From Nautilus pompilius (lineage: Eukaryota > Mollusca > Cephalopoda > Nautilida > Nautilidae): 64,000 nucleotides of DNA. Of the stretch, positions 51,950-63,469 are shown in pieces. Location: assembly GCA_018389105.1 (NCBI GenBank), contig JACATO010000311.1, forward strand, positions 2,376,001 through 2,440,000. Reading direction: 5' to 3'. Position numbers and translations under genes: made by a program. The notes under the pieces were generated by a model. That model had not been told where the DNA came from. It did not search any database and worked only from the letters and a program-made list of their open reading frames with translations. Within the stretch, counting starts at the first letter, position 1, and each line of letters opens with the position of its first letter.

Positions 51950-54088
51950 AAAGATGTTAGAACTACAAATGGGGTTTCTTAATTATGTGGACAAAAAAGG
52001 ATCAATACAGTAGATATGAAGATAAATAATGCAAAATCTAAATTTCTTTAGAAAATTATGGGCAGAAATTTTGGCAAGTTTTGCCATAACTGGCCTGACA
52101 GAAAAAAGCTTCATGTAAAAACTAAGTTTACATCTATGCAAAATGCAGGCTCATTTTTTTTAATGCAGCTTCTAAACAACAAGATGAAATATTCATAAAA
52201 AACAATTGTTAACAATAATTCCATATAAAAGATGCAATGATGACCCACCCTAGTGTTAACATTTATGGTCCAGGAATGCAGCTAAATGTGGAACTGCCAT
52301 AAACATTAGCATAGATTGGAAATAACAATGAAGGTGATTATACTAAAAATAATACTTGATATTTTTTTTAAATTATGCAAAATCTATTTAAAAATTTTTT
52401 TACTATAAGTTAGGATCATATTTAGAGTTGCAGTTAGAAACATGAGTTTAGATGTATGGAACCTCTGTTAGTACATGAATTACATTTTTAAGAGACTTTT
52501 TAGTCTCTATTCAATTTATACTTTTAGAGAATTGACAAAAAAAATTGAGGAAGTTAAGTGGTTTGAGTTAAAGGTAGACAGGGAGAGAGAATTTAGATCA
52601 CTTCTGAACACTTTCATAGAAGAGTAATTCATCTAAAAGTGCTCATTACAGGTAATTAGCTAATTATTCTAGGTTGTAACTTTCATCTTTATAGCTAAAT
52701 AGCTGACATTGTTAGACAACATTTTATTGTTAAATGTTAACTATGCATGTGCCAAAGAAAGATTGAACACCTTACATTTTACAAATTGCTTTTAGTTTAT
52801 GTAAGAAAGATCATTCCAAAAATTAGCATGTAAGTTGATTGCCAAAAAAATGGCTAATAAACAGTACAGACATGTCATGGTACAATGCATCATCTATCAG
52901 ATTCACACCATGTGACTAGAGTATAAAAATGTTTCCGGCAGATGCCATGTCTACATAGAAAATACCAGAGTGCAATCTTCTCAAATATTCTATGTAATGT
53001 CAAACAAAAATAAAAACAAAAATTTTATTTTCTTCATGCCTCATTTATTAGTACCACAACTGATAAAATCCTGCAGAAGGAGGTGCTATGGGTGAGATGT
53101 GTAATGTTCTGCTAGCAGTGCTGGCCCTGCCTCATGTTTAGCTGTCATAAACAATTCCTGTTTCTGCTACATCTGACAGATCTCAGACGCAACTGCTAAC
53201 AATTTTCTCTTGGAATAAAATCATATGTGGAGGTGGTAGCATATTTTTAAATTTAAAAACATTTCAATTATTTACAGAAAAAATGTAAAACATTAAAATA
53301 AAATTCAAAACATAAGCTCCATGCTACCTATCTGAACAGAATATTGGGCTACATAGAAGAATCAGTATTTTCATGATATCTAACTGTGTATGTAAACGGG
53401 ACTAAGGTTTCTTATTAGAAGCAATCCTCCAATAAGCAATCATAAGCATCTCTCACAGATATAAACCACTGCTCTGCAAAGTCTGCTCCACTTTAATTCC
53501 CCACCATAAAAAAAAAACAAAAAAACACTAGGTTCCAATGCATGGCCATTGCAAAAGATGCTACTAGTGCAGATAAATAAAACCACATGCACAACCCAGT
53601 GGAAATAAAACAAAAATCTAATCTACAGTTAAGTAAATTAGTTAAAATAGTTTTAAAAAATGATCTAAATGATTCAGAAAAATGAAAAAATAAAACTAGT
53701 CACAACATACAAACATAGCTGTATGTTTACAAATGCAGATTAGGTGCCATAAATTCATAACAGGGCTGAGGTGTTCTGCATGGCAAAAACAAGCAAGCCA
53801 TAGCCAAGTGTGCCAGCAATGCAATTTTAATTAATTTAATATAGAATACCAAGCCATGAATATTACCATTTCTCTAACATGCACCACTGTTGTCTTATCC
53901 ATATGACTATCACATAAAACCCATGTAGCATGCAACAAGACAGAAAGTAGTAGTATAATAATTTTTGGAAATGCTCTTGAATATAACACATTCAGACAAC
54001 TGCACAAACAAAATCAGAAAAACGATCATGCCAAATGCTTTGGCTTTATAATGGTTAATTTACAAACCACGAGTATACATAATACAAA
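51950..54088. other. AT-rich non-coding stretch, nothing recognised
   Basis: No ORF of note, no transposon termini and no tRNA-like boxes were found. Confidence 0.45.
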
Positions 54089-54478
54089 AAAAAATGGCCG
54101 CAGCGTGAAGGTATGTGGGACCTAGTCGAAGTTTGGATACAACTAGTAAAAGGCCATCGGCACAGACTTAATCTGCACTGGCGCACCTTTGGATTCACAC
54201 CCCACAGTAAAAAGAACCATCTTTCAAACTTCCTGATCTTCACTGCCCAGCAGGTTGCTTATAGTAATCATATGACTTTGGAGGGCGTCAAACTCACTCA
54301 AACCAAAGCCATCTACCGCCATTACGTTGCCAGGATGCTTCGTAAAAAATATATGGTCAGTTCTTCCAGCATGCTGGACAGAGAACTCTTTCTGAATATC
54401 TGGCTTATAAACCAGGCTTTGGGCCGCCCTGATGGCAAACGTCTAATTAGTCACGATTAAAGAAATGTGCATCAAACA
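54089..54478 (+). pseudogene. Unidentified GC-richer ORF patch, possible retrocopy
   Basis: A block sharply different in base composition from its AT-rich flanks. One plus-strand frame is open for 115 codons from ATG 54113 to TAA at 54458-54460, and the frame is open further upstream to about 54092 (KWPQREG before the Met). The product is basic and rich in His, Leu and Arg (for example GHRHRLNLHWRTFGF, YRHYVARMLRKKYM, WLINQALGRPDGKRL) and I do not recognise it. An alternative frame starting at ATGGCCGCAGCG has several stops. After the stop come ATTAAA and an A-rich run (CAAACAAACAAAAAAAAATA), which together look like a polyadenylation signal and tail, and the 5' side is preceded by an A run. 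This suggests a reverse-transcribed mRNA copy, but no target-site duplication was confirmed. It could also be an exon of an unrecognised gene. Confidence 0.35.
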
Positions 54479-54479
54479 A

Positions 54480-57400
54480 ACAAAAAAAAATAAAAATCCT
54501 CCGACCTAGGAGGAACCATTGGTGATAAACTTTCCTTTCAGCAGTGGACAAAAGAAGAGGAGGCAAACAACGGACGAATGAAGTAAATAAACAATGTGCC
54601 AGCTAGTGGCCATTCATAAAATGTACGAAAACCGCAAAGGTAAGAGGTCAGAGACGGCATACTATGGAATTCCACAACGAAGAAGAATGTTCACTAACAT
54701 GATTTTCCTTTTCAGATTAGCAAAATAGAGAGAAAACTCTACATTGAGAGAAAGCACTTGGGTAAATCCTACCTCTCCAGCTATTGGGTGGAGTGGGTAG
54801 CTGGCTCCTCTCAAATAGGAAAATACACATTTACAGGCATAGATAAGCCTCATACATAGAGTTAAGACAGCCAAACATGGAACCAATCTAGCTATACCTC
54901 ATACACAATCAATTTTCCACCACAGTTAGAACTTTATAGTTTTACCAAATAAAGTTAAGCACACCACCCAAAAAAAGAAAGAAAATGATTTCACAATTTC
55001 AGAGTTTGGATGTTGAAAGGAGACAGGAAACTGCACACTTTCACTATTCAATGCAGCGATTAGGTTACTTTTTCAGTTAGTCTTGAAAGAAGAGGAAAAT
55101 TACTGGTGACAGCTCCAGCATTCATTCATCCAATATATTAAAATGGAAACACATTATGCTGCAGCAGTGGTCTAAATTACTGCATCACTAACAAAATATC
55201 GAGCATTCAATGTGTTAGAATATAAAATGCATTTTTAACCATCAGTTAAATATTCACAGGACCTCTGTACTCAGTATCCTTAATGTAGTAATTTCTTAAG
55301 AAGATGCAACTACAGAGTAATAAACAATAAACTTCAATAATAAAAGTCATGCAATATTGTCTTGACTAGGGAATATTAATTTAAGAAAAGAAAGCATTAA
55401 TGATAAATTAAAAAAACAAAAAAAATGCTTAAACAATACATTAGTTGAGGTATAATTACACTTGAACATCAGAATTACTTCAGGTGATACAATAATTTTG
55501 GCCATCACAACACTTTTAATGCACATAAGGAGATAGTATGTTTAAAGTTACAATACAGAAATTTGTAGGTAGATGCATTTTTCTCTCTTTTTTTTTTTTA
55601 GATCAGTGAAAAATGTATAAACATACTTCTGTGCAAAAAGTATATATACCACATCTTAACAGTTGTAGTAATAGAGTTAAACAGATAGTCCATATCCAAC
55701 ACTGTATTTATACTTAGATCATATCCCAAGAACAAATCACGAAATACATTAAAGTATGAGTTAATGATCTATCTTAATTGTTGACAAGTTTTAGAAACTC
55801 AGATTAGCTTTATTTCTTTAAGGAATGTTGAAGAGTCTGTCTAGACACTTTCTACCAACTAAACCATAGACTAATTTTAAAGCATACTTGGTAGTAGGTA
55901 TGGCAATAAAGTAGCAGCAGCAGATACTAATCCATACCAGTTGCTGTGTCACAACAAAAACAGGAAAGAATATTCAGAATACAAAAACTGACTTATACAC
56001 ACAGCTACAACAAAGAAACAATGCTCAATTCTAATGGATATAAAAGTTTTTTTTTTTTCAATAACTATTTTAACTGATTTATACTTTTCCATGATAGTTG
56101 ATTTGAGTGGTCATGTGTACCTGATAGTGGCCAGCAGACATTTTTCGAGAATGACAGTCAGAAAAGGTTTATAAACACGTGTGCTGCAGATGAGTTGAAA
56201 AATAAAACAAGTTTCCAGACACCAGTATAGACACACACCAGAGATTTTAATAGTAAAGAAACCATCGTGTTAACCACATAAGTCTTTTATTGCAAGTTAG
56301 TAGTTTTTTTTGGTTTTTAAATGTTAAATTTACTAATAAAAAAAGACAGGTAGTCTGTAATGAAAGATTCCACATCATGTGATCTCTATAGGGCAACTTG
56401 GTAGAGTGAGACTAAGTGTTATAGTTACAAGTAAATAAAGCAATTATTAACAGGTAAATTAATCAGCTTTTACATGGTCTTCATCTCATCCAACTATTTC
56501 TATCCAGCTGAGCTAAACTGAGCCAACAATAACAAGAGAAAACTGAACAAGTAACAACCCCTTACTTGTGAAGACTGGTAAAACAAAAAATGGTCAGGAC
56601 TATTCTTAGTAACACACACACATGCACACACCAAGTATGTAAGCGAATTACTTGTCTTTCCTTCAAGCTACATTGCCATTTTGAGCATGTCAGTCTCAGT
56701 TACATAAAAACAACAGTGGGAATATTCACATATTTGGATTTGGCTGTACCTAAACATTGCATCATGCTATGCCCTTTCTTTTCTTTGCTGAAAATGATAA
56801 TACAAGGGACATTCAAAGAAACCTGGCCAAATACCATTCAGTGGAAGCCAAAGAAGTTCACAGACTTGATGAATTTGAAATTCTGTCAATAAGGAACAAG
56901 AATTCTTCTTAGCAAGAACACAACATATGTACTACTAGGGTCTGGCCACAAAACAAACCATTCCAAGTTAACTTTGCTTATTAACACCTTCAGTAGAGGA
57001 CCTTCATCTATCATATCATCATTATGCAGAGTTCTATATGCAAAAACACCAAATCTTAATATCAGCATTATTTCTGGTAAACATTTTATCTCTAAGTTCT
57101 TTCCACTGCAGTATTATTTACCACTATTGCACAACCCAGGACTTCCTCCTGTCTTCTGGAAGTTACCACAAATCTAAACAGCTGCAGCCAGATAATGCAA
57201 AGCAAGAACAAAAAATCAACTTTCAAAATCTAAACAAAAAACATCTTCCTCAGCTACAAAAAAAAAAAAAAAATCAAATGAGCTAAATCAGCAGGCTGAC
57301 AGGTTGTATCCGATCCAAGTATTTTCAACAGGTTATATACAGATTCCCATACGCAGAAACTTATAGGCTGGATCTGGATTATGTAAAAAGTTTTAAAATA

Positions 57401-58063
57401 CAGACTACTGTATCATGGATGATTTAAAATTCTGCTAACCTGAAGATAGTAAAATAAACTGGCATTTAAAAAGTCCAGGTTAGTATCAATTTCAATGAAT
57501 CTGGATAAGAACCCTTAAAAAGCAAACACAGATAGCTACTACTATTGTCCACAGGAAATGACATTCTCTAGCATTGCCTACAACACCCTGGGGAGGGTTA
57601 GCAGCTTCCACATTACCCATTAGAAGGTCTTTCCATCTGTTGGCATGACAGCTTCATCATTGCTTATGAAGCAGCAAACAGGTCTATCATGACAATTTTT
57701 ACCCATTGTTTAAGAACAGAGTAAACTGTCATGTTGAAAACTAAAATGAATTGGTCAGCTCAGGGCTAAACCAACAACCAGTGGCCACTCACTCCTCAGC
57801 AATCTTAAATACTGCTGAGCCAGAGATGGAATGAACAGACTAAACAGGAAGATGGAGTCACTTATGTTTTTATAAAGTTATTACACCAAATTTATTCTCA
57901 AAAAAATGGCAACAAAACATTACAACTACTTTAATTAGTTTACTGATTATGACACATTTTTCTTGTTAATTATCTTCAAATATATTTATTGATCTAATTG
58001 TGCTAGTGAATTGAAGCAAAAAACAACAAAAAATAAATAAAATTCCCTTTTAACACTTAAATG
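54480..58063. other. Mostly AT-rich non-coding stretch
   Basis: The first 180 bases remain GC-richer and include a plus-strand acceptor-like tttcctttcag (near 54541) and a donor-like CGCAAAG|gtaagagg (near 54634), but the segment between them has stops in all three frames. The rest is AT-rich and shows nothing recognisable. An A run (57257-57272) is present. Confidence 0.4.
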
Positions 58064-58290
58064 AGTGGTGCAATAGTCATCAGGTGGTTAGCCTACTGGA
58101 CTACTAAGGTTCGGTGACAGAATTCCATTCTTGCAGAGAATGAATACCTTGATTTGGAACATGGTTTCTTCTTGCTCTTCTTCCACAGCCAGCCACTCAA
58201 GTTTCCTCTAGGCCAGGATATCATAAACTGGGGTATACATACCAATAACACTTATAGGCATAAGGGGTTATACAAGAAAAAATATTTAAG
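58064..58290 (+). repeat. tRNA-derived SINE-like copy E
   Basis: The tRNA-like head (TCATCAGGTGGTTAGCCTAC, A-box-like) is followed by the family body TTCTTGCTCTTCTTCCACAG and CAAGTTTCCTCTAGGCCAGG. The 3' part is diverged and its end is uncertain. Confidence 0.6.
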
Positions 58291-58799
58291 GCACACAATG
58301 TGCTTTCACAATTTTCAAAATTCAGTTTTTTTTAGTTAAAAGTTATGTTAACTCTATACAAAAGCAAAAATAAATTTCCTAACATCTCATCTAAATCCAT
58401 TTAATGCAGAAAGTTTCCTGAACCTAGAGACATTTTTCCTAAAGGTGAGAACACTGTGAACATGAGCTATTACAATCTAAAGTTGGTGGATGGTAGCACC
58501 ATACTAGTCCAGTCAATGTTTATGACATTAGGACACGTGTTTTAAAACCAGTGTCTTTCAGCATTGTTTGTATTGTTATGTAACAATTAATTTAAGTTAA
58601 AATGTTAAATACATTTTAGTTTTTTTTTTTAAATTATACCCCCCATTTAATTATGAATCGATGGCTGAAAAATGATAAACTCACAAGTAAAAACAAAACA
58701 TCTACTGAACCTGTGGAGCACAGAAACAGTGAACCTGAAATAACAGCTTGATTGTCCTGAGAGATGCATAAAGAAAATGTACAGTGGATACTAATAGAG

Positions 58800-61020
58800 A
58801 TGAAAAACAAAAATAAAAAGCATAAATACGACAAAAGCTACATCGAATTTGGATTTACATTTAAAGGAGATTCTGGGTGTCCCCAACTGCTGTATGTTAT
58901 GTTTTGAAGCGTTATCAAATAAATGTTGCAAACCATCCTTGTTGCACTATCATTTTGAGACTTATGATCACAATAGTCTTAAAGCTTCCTATCTTGTAAG
59001 CTACAGGGTGGTTAAAACAGAAAAACCTCACAATAGTCAAATTAATTTTATTAGCAGCAAAAGATGTTAAATTGTGTATTTAATGAAAAAGTTGCAAAAA
59101 AAAATTTGGACATTATACCTCTTTCAGATAATACTGTCTTGCCACATTGGTGACATGCAGATAATGTTCTCTCTCAACTTGTGGATTGTGCTAAGAGTAA
59201 TCACTATTATCTGCAATTTGATAAATCAACAGACATAGCCATACTTGCCAATTTTCCAAAATTTTCATGGGGGAGAGTTTAACAATCTGAGTCATGAAGC
59301 ACTCGAAAATGTAAACAAAGAACAAAGAAAACGTAAACACTGATGATTATCTGTCTCTAAATTTCCATATGTCACAATTGTCAAATTCAATCAGTCATGC
59401 TTTGACTTATGTCCAAGTGTTAATTTTTTATTGTAGGTAACACAGGCTGACTTTGCTGTTTTCAAAGTTGTCTTACTTGGTTTGTAGGCATGACAGTCCT
59501 CTGTTCTATTGCATTTACATGACAACAACGCATCCAGGGTTGAATTGTCAAGAGGAGACCTGTGATGCAACTGGGAGTGTCTGCCATGGGAGACAAGCCT
59601 GCAGAGTGGCAGGTGGCTACAGGGACAAATGACGGACGATGATAGCGTGAGCCATACACAACGGGGTGACGAGTTTGCTGATTTCTGATTGGTCAAAATA
59701 TGAAACTCGTGAAATGTCAACTATGAGTGACGAAAAATCAGGTTTTCACATTTTATAGAGAGGGTTCTTAAAAATCAGGAGAAATGAGTCTTTTTTTTTT
59801 TTTTTTTACAGAAAAAGTGGGAGGGTGGGAGATTGATTAAAAATCTGGAAACTCCTGCAAAAATCGTGGTTTACATTTGCTAATTACATAATTGTAGCAT
59901 TCAAGAAGATATTGTTTGGTTATTCTTTGCCAACCTGTACCACAGGGTGAAAAATATTTTTCCTTGGTAAATAATTTTGAGCAAACATGATATTAAATGA
60001 GATCAATGTAAAAGAATTTGTACAGTTGGGGAAAAATCTATGACAGAGAAGAATAGTGGGGGTCATAGCTCATAGCAAAGCTGTAGAAACAGATGCTAAA
60101 TGAGTGCACTGTAGTATTCATTGAGAGGCTCTCACAGCTAAAAGTATGCTATCCATGTTACATTGAGTATTAGATGACTCAGTTAAAACTGTTAACTTCA
60201 TGAAAGCTTGACCTTTAAATGCAAGAATTCCTTTCTTCCTTTTGCAATCAAATGGGTAGCCAGCATGTTACACTACTACTTCAGATGGCTATTCCAGAGG
60301 AATGTGCTGATAAGACTATTGGAATTGCACAATGAAGTACAAATGTTCTTTATGGATCACCCTTTTAACCTATCTTCTTGTTTTGACAACTCCATTTGGA
60401 TCCAAAGACCAGTGTCTATATTTTTTCACAACCTAAATTTAAGTCTTCAAGGTTTTAATACAACAATTTTTAATACACAAGATAAAAATTTATGATTAGG
60501 AAATTGATGTTTTGGTTTACTTCTTTAGAGAGAAGTGTATTGGATTCCTTTGCAACACTACAAGAATATCTCTAAAAATGAAAAAAAAAAACAAAAAACA
60601 ATAGATAAACTGGTTAAAGCTAACATTAGAAGCATTGGAAGGACTTATAAAACAAATTCAAGAAATTTTCCAGTAACAGACAATTCAAACTGGGTGCGCA
60701 ATCCATTTGAAGTAAGTTTGCCAATCCCACATCTAACAATACATGAAAAAGAAAACCTCTTGGATATTAATTACTTCTGATGGTGTACTGAAAGTTAAGT
60801 TCTCAAAACTGTCTTTAATTACTTTCTGAACTCAATTATTAAGTGAGAATGTGGAACTGTCAAAAAAGCTCTACAAATACTGATGCCTTTCCCAACAATG
60901 TGTGTGAAACCAGATTTTCATTCTTAAGTTTAATCAAAACCAAAAAAAAACATTGAACATTACACATTGAGTGCAATTTCAGAAGCTATCTTCAATTGTC
61001 CTTAAAATTTATACTTTTTG
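58800..61020 (+). pseudogene. hAT transposase pseudogene (BED finger, ZBED5/FAM200-like)
   Basis: From ATG 58800 the frame reads MKNKNKKHKYDKSYIEFGFT, then shifts to a BED zinc finger with CMLCFE...LLHYHFET. Blocks SLKASYLVSYRVVKTEKPH, IPLSDNTV, DNVLSQLVDCAKSN and QFDKSTDIA match successive parts of the ZBED5/FAM200 family; STDIA contains the first catalytic Asp region. The coding sequence is then split by an insertion, resuming with CQPVP (about 59929), GVIAHSKAVETDAK, VHCSIH, EALTAKSM, DDSVKTVNFMKA, LIRLLELHNEVQMFFMDH and LNLSLQGFNTTIF (about 60435-60475), and ending with remnants of the dimerisation region near 60880-61000. Every segment is in a different frame and stops are frequent. Family members are domesticated in vertebrates, but nothing here suggests function. 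Confidence 0.82.
59241..59866. mobile_element. Unclassified element nested in the hAT relic
   Basis: This segment interrupts the hAT reading frame just after STDIA. Its ends are imperfectly inverted: left ACTTGCCAATTTTCCAAAAT, right read inward TTTTTGCAGGAGTTTCCAGA, sharing TTGC and TTTCCA-A-TTTT. The centre (about 59400-59700) is richer in G+C and CpG than its surroundings and has a 109-codon minus-strand frame (59391-59720) with a Cys-containing stretch (DALLSCKCNRTEDCHAYK). No known transposase motif was recognised and no target duplication is evident, so it is probably non-autonomous. Ends are approximate. Confidence 0.5.
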
Positions 61021-61199
61021 CCATGAGAAACAGGCACATTACATTTAATTTATATGTAAACTTGTTTTTTTTTTATAAATAAATAAATGTTTTGTGTTAC
61101 AATTTTATAGTATTAAATTTTTAAGGGAGTACACCATTTGAATGATTGGGTTCACGGTGGGTATGTAACTAAAAAAAAGTTTGGGAAACCCTACTCTAG

Positions 61200-61380
61200 G
61201 CAATCCAGTTTCCTCTCCAATTTTAAAATGAAGGGATCTAGTAGAATTTTTCTGCTTAGCCACCTGCTATGTCTCATTGTAGTAGCCTACCTGGCCTTAT
61301 AAATATAGCAACTGGTTACAGAAGCAGAACTTGACTGGGTGAGACTAACAATGGTTTCTTTCCTGTTATACCTGAAATGC
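61200..61380 (+). repeat. SINE-like copy F (3' body only)
   Basis: Begins TCCAGTTTCCTCTCCAATTT immediately beside the hAT right end and continues AAAATGAAGGGATCTAGTAG, matching the family's core. The head is absent, either truncated or displaced by the adjacent hAT insertion. Confidence 0.45.
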
Positions 61381-62286
61381 TACTATTACTCAAACAAATA
61401 TACAGATGTGAAATGAGACTCCTGCCAATAACCGAACTTTACTAAGTGGTTCTATAGCCATAAGTTCCCAGAAAATTTCAAGCAAAAAACCCAAAGTTGA
61501 TATTTTCTGCAGTGAATTTTCTATCCATGATGTGCTAAATTTAATGCAAAGAACTTATTTATTTCATGAAAAAAAAAACTCATCAAATAAAACAGCCGTA
61601 AAAGATTTTTTCTACATTTTCAATGAAGACAGGCTGGAACATGAAAGATATTGAAAAACAATTGTATAACTACTGGTCTTTAAACATGGAGTACCTATAT
61701 CTCATTATCTACCACACTGTGCAGGTGTGTAAACATACCACAGCTGGGCCAGTGTAGGTGATAAAGGCAGGCAGACAAAAGGGATTTCCAAGGGATGACC
61801 CAATTTTTAGCCAACAGATACCAAAGAAAATTTTAAATCATGTAAAAATAGTGTTAAATTGTATTACTAGCTATGATGGCTCCTATATAAGGGCTCCAAC
61901 CCAAAAGAACGAGTTACACATATGTTAGAAATAAAGTTTCCTGTTTTTTTTTTTTTTTTTAAATTTATAAATTCAGATGCAGGCATCACATTTTATTTCT
62001 ATAAACTTTATGAAAAAGTACAAGTGGCCATAGGCAGAAGAAAAGAAATTGACAACCAAAGTTCAAACCCTTGGAATTGCAATGGCAGAGGCACTAGAGA
62101 CATTTTAAGGAAACCCAGCCAGACTCAATTACAGCATTTCTATTTCAGCCAAGTTTCATTTGAATGCCCCTTATACTACAAAACCCACAATACCACCAGT
62201 AACTCTAGTATAAAGAGAGTTCAACCTAATAAGAAACAGACTGCTTCTCAGATGGTTGTTAGTAATGAACAGTAATTTGTATATTA
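61381..62286. other. Non-coding spacer
   Basis: One 117-codon plus-strand frame (61922-62275) begins with a poly-Phe run encoded by a T tract and shows no recognisable domain; I treat it as chance. Nothing else was recognised. Confidence 0.4.
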
Positions 62287-63469
62287 CATGTTGTTACAAG
62301 AGTTTTGTTGGCATTTATATTATGTTAATTTGGATTTCATTTTTTTTGCATGCATGTGAAGGCGTATGTAGATAAGTTATAAATCGTTTTGTAGCGTGTG
62401 CTTTGGCATACATTATGCAAAACCTACCTTTTTAAAAATCATTAAATGGACATCTGTTTCAGGGTTCTGAGTGAAGCACAGATAGAAAAGCTTTTCATGC
62501 TATTTTGCTTCACAAGTTGAAACTAGGCCACAGAGTGAGTGAGGAAACTCATAGCCTTAAGCAAGCATGGGGTGAGGACATAGCAAATGAGCGCACAGTA
62601 CAACGATGGTTTGCAAAGTTTCGAACAAGAGATGAGAGCCTCGAAGATAAGGAACATAGCAGAAGTCCTTCCAGCTGTGATTACGACTGTCTGAAAGCCT
62701 CTTGATGCAATTGGCAAGGTGAAAAAGCTTGAAAGTTGGTGCCTTGCGAGTTGAATGAACAACAAAAATGATGATTGGAGATCTGGTCTTCGCTTGTCAT
62801 AAGAAACAAAGATGACCCATTTATTGACCAAATCGTTACCTCTGGTGAAAAATGGATCCTTTACAACAATTGCAAACATATCAGCATAGTGGTTCGACAT
62901 TTCAAGACCCAGCCTCCACCCAAAGAAGCTCATGGTTACTGTCTGGTGGACTGCAACTGGTGTCATCTATTATAACTTCTTGCAATCTAGCGAAACCATC
63001 ACAGCTGAAATGTAATGTCATGAATTAAACGTTGTTCATCAGAAACTCTCCCAACGACAGCTGGCATTGGTGAATGGAAGTGGCTCAATCCTGCTCCACA
63101 ACAGTGCTCGTCCTCATGTTGCAAAAGTGACTCTTCAGAAATTGAACACATTTGTGTACGAAGTTCTCCCTCACACAGCCTATTCACCAGACCTTTCTCC
63201 CACAGACGACCATCTTTTCAAACACCTTGACAGTTTCCTCGATATGAAATCCTTCTCCAACAAAGCAGCAGTTGAAACTGCCTTCCAACAGTTTATCAAT
63301 TCCAGAAATCCAGATTTTTTTTCAAAATGGTATAAACGTGCTTGTAACTCATTGGCAGAAGTGTATTGATTGTAACGGACCTTACTTTGATTAATAAACT
63401 TCATGTTCAGCAGTGATATGAAGTCTCAATGTTGTGGTAAAAAAATGACAAAACTTTTGTAACAACCTG
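62287..63469 (+). mobile_element. mariner element, decayed, with both TIRs
   Basis: The left terminus CATGTTGTTACAAGAGTTTT follows TA at 62285-62286. The right terminus, read inward, is CAGGTTGTTACAAAAGTTTT, a clear inverted repeat of at least 20 positions with two mismatches. The right-hand TA is mutated. The length of about 1.18 kb is slightly below the 1.3 kb usual for mariner and agrees with deletions in the coding region. Confidence 0.92.
62505..63394 (+). pseudogene. mariner transposase pseudogene with lost catalytic residues
   Basis: The N-terminal frame (62505-62705) holds the helix-turn-helix region: LHKLKLGHRVSEETHSL, WGEDIANERTVQRWFAKFR and DESLEDKEHSRSPSS. The middle is broken but gives VTSGEKWILYNN, where intact mariners have D in GDEKWILYDN. 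The C-terminal frame (from 63067) reads LLHNSARPHVAKVTLQKLN, where HDNARPHV is expected, then YSPDLSPTDDHLFKHLDSFL and, after a final frameshift, ends CNGPYFD before TAA 63392-63394. The first two catalytic aspartates of the D,D34D triad are thus replaced and only the third is clear. Stops and frameshifts elsewhere confirm it is dead. It differs from the mariner at 7.7 kb, so two lineages are present. Confidence 0.92.

Larger units (their letters stand above)
58549..61197 (+). mobile_element. Decayed hAT element of the ZBED/FAM200 type
   Basis: An old autonomous hAT transposon containing a broken BED-finger transposase. The right end, read inward, is TAGAGTAGGGTTTCCCAAAC, close to hAT ends of the CAGTGTTTCCCAAACT kind. 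A candidate left end CAGTGTCTTTCAGCATTG lies at 58549, but the pairing is weak and no 8-bp target duplication was found, so the left border is tentative. A second repeat-like element sits inside it (about 59241-59866). A SINE-like fragment abuts its right side. Confidence 0.72.

Noticed and set aside
54542..54633. Plus-strand exon-like interval between tttcctttcag and AAAG|gtaagagg
   Set aside because: All three frames contain stops. A non-coding exon is possible, but there is no independent support.
61922..62275. Plus-strand 117-codon ORF beginning with poly-Phe
   Set aside because: The poly-Phe comes from a T tract and the rest has no recognisable similarity or gene context.
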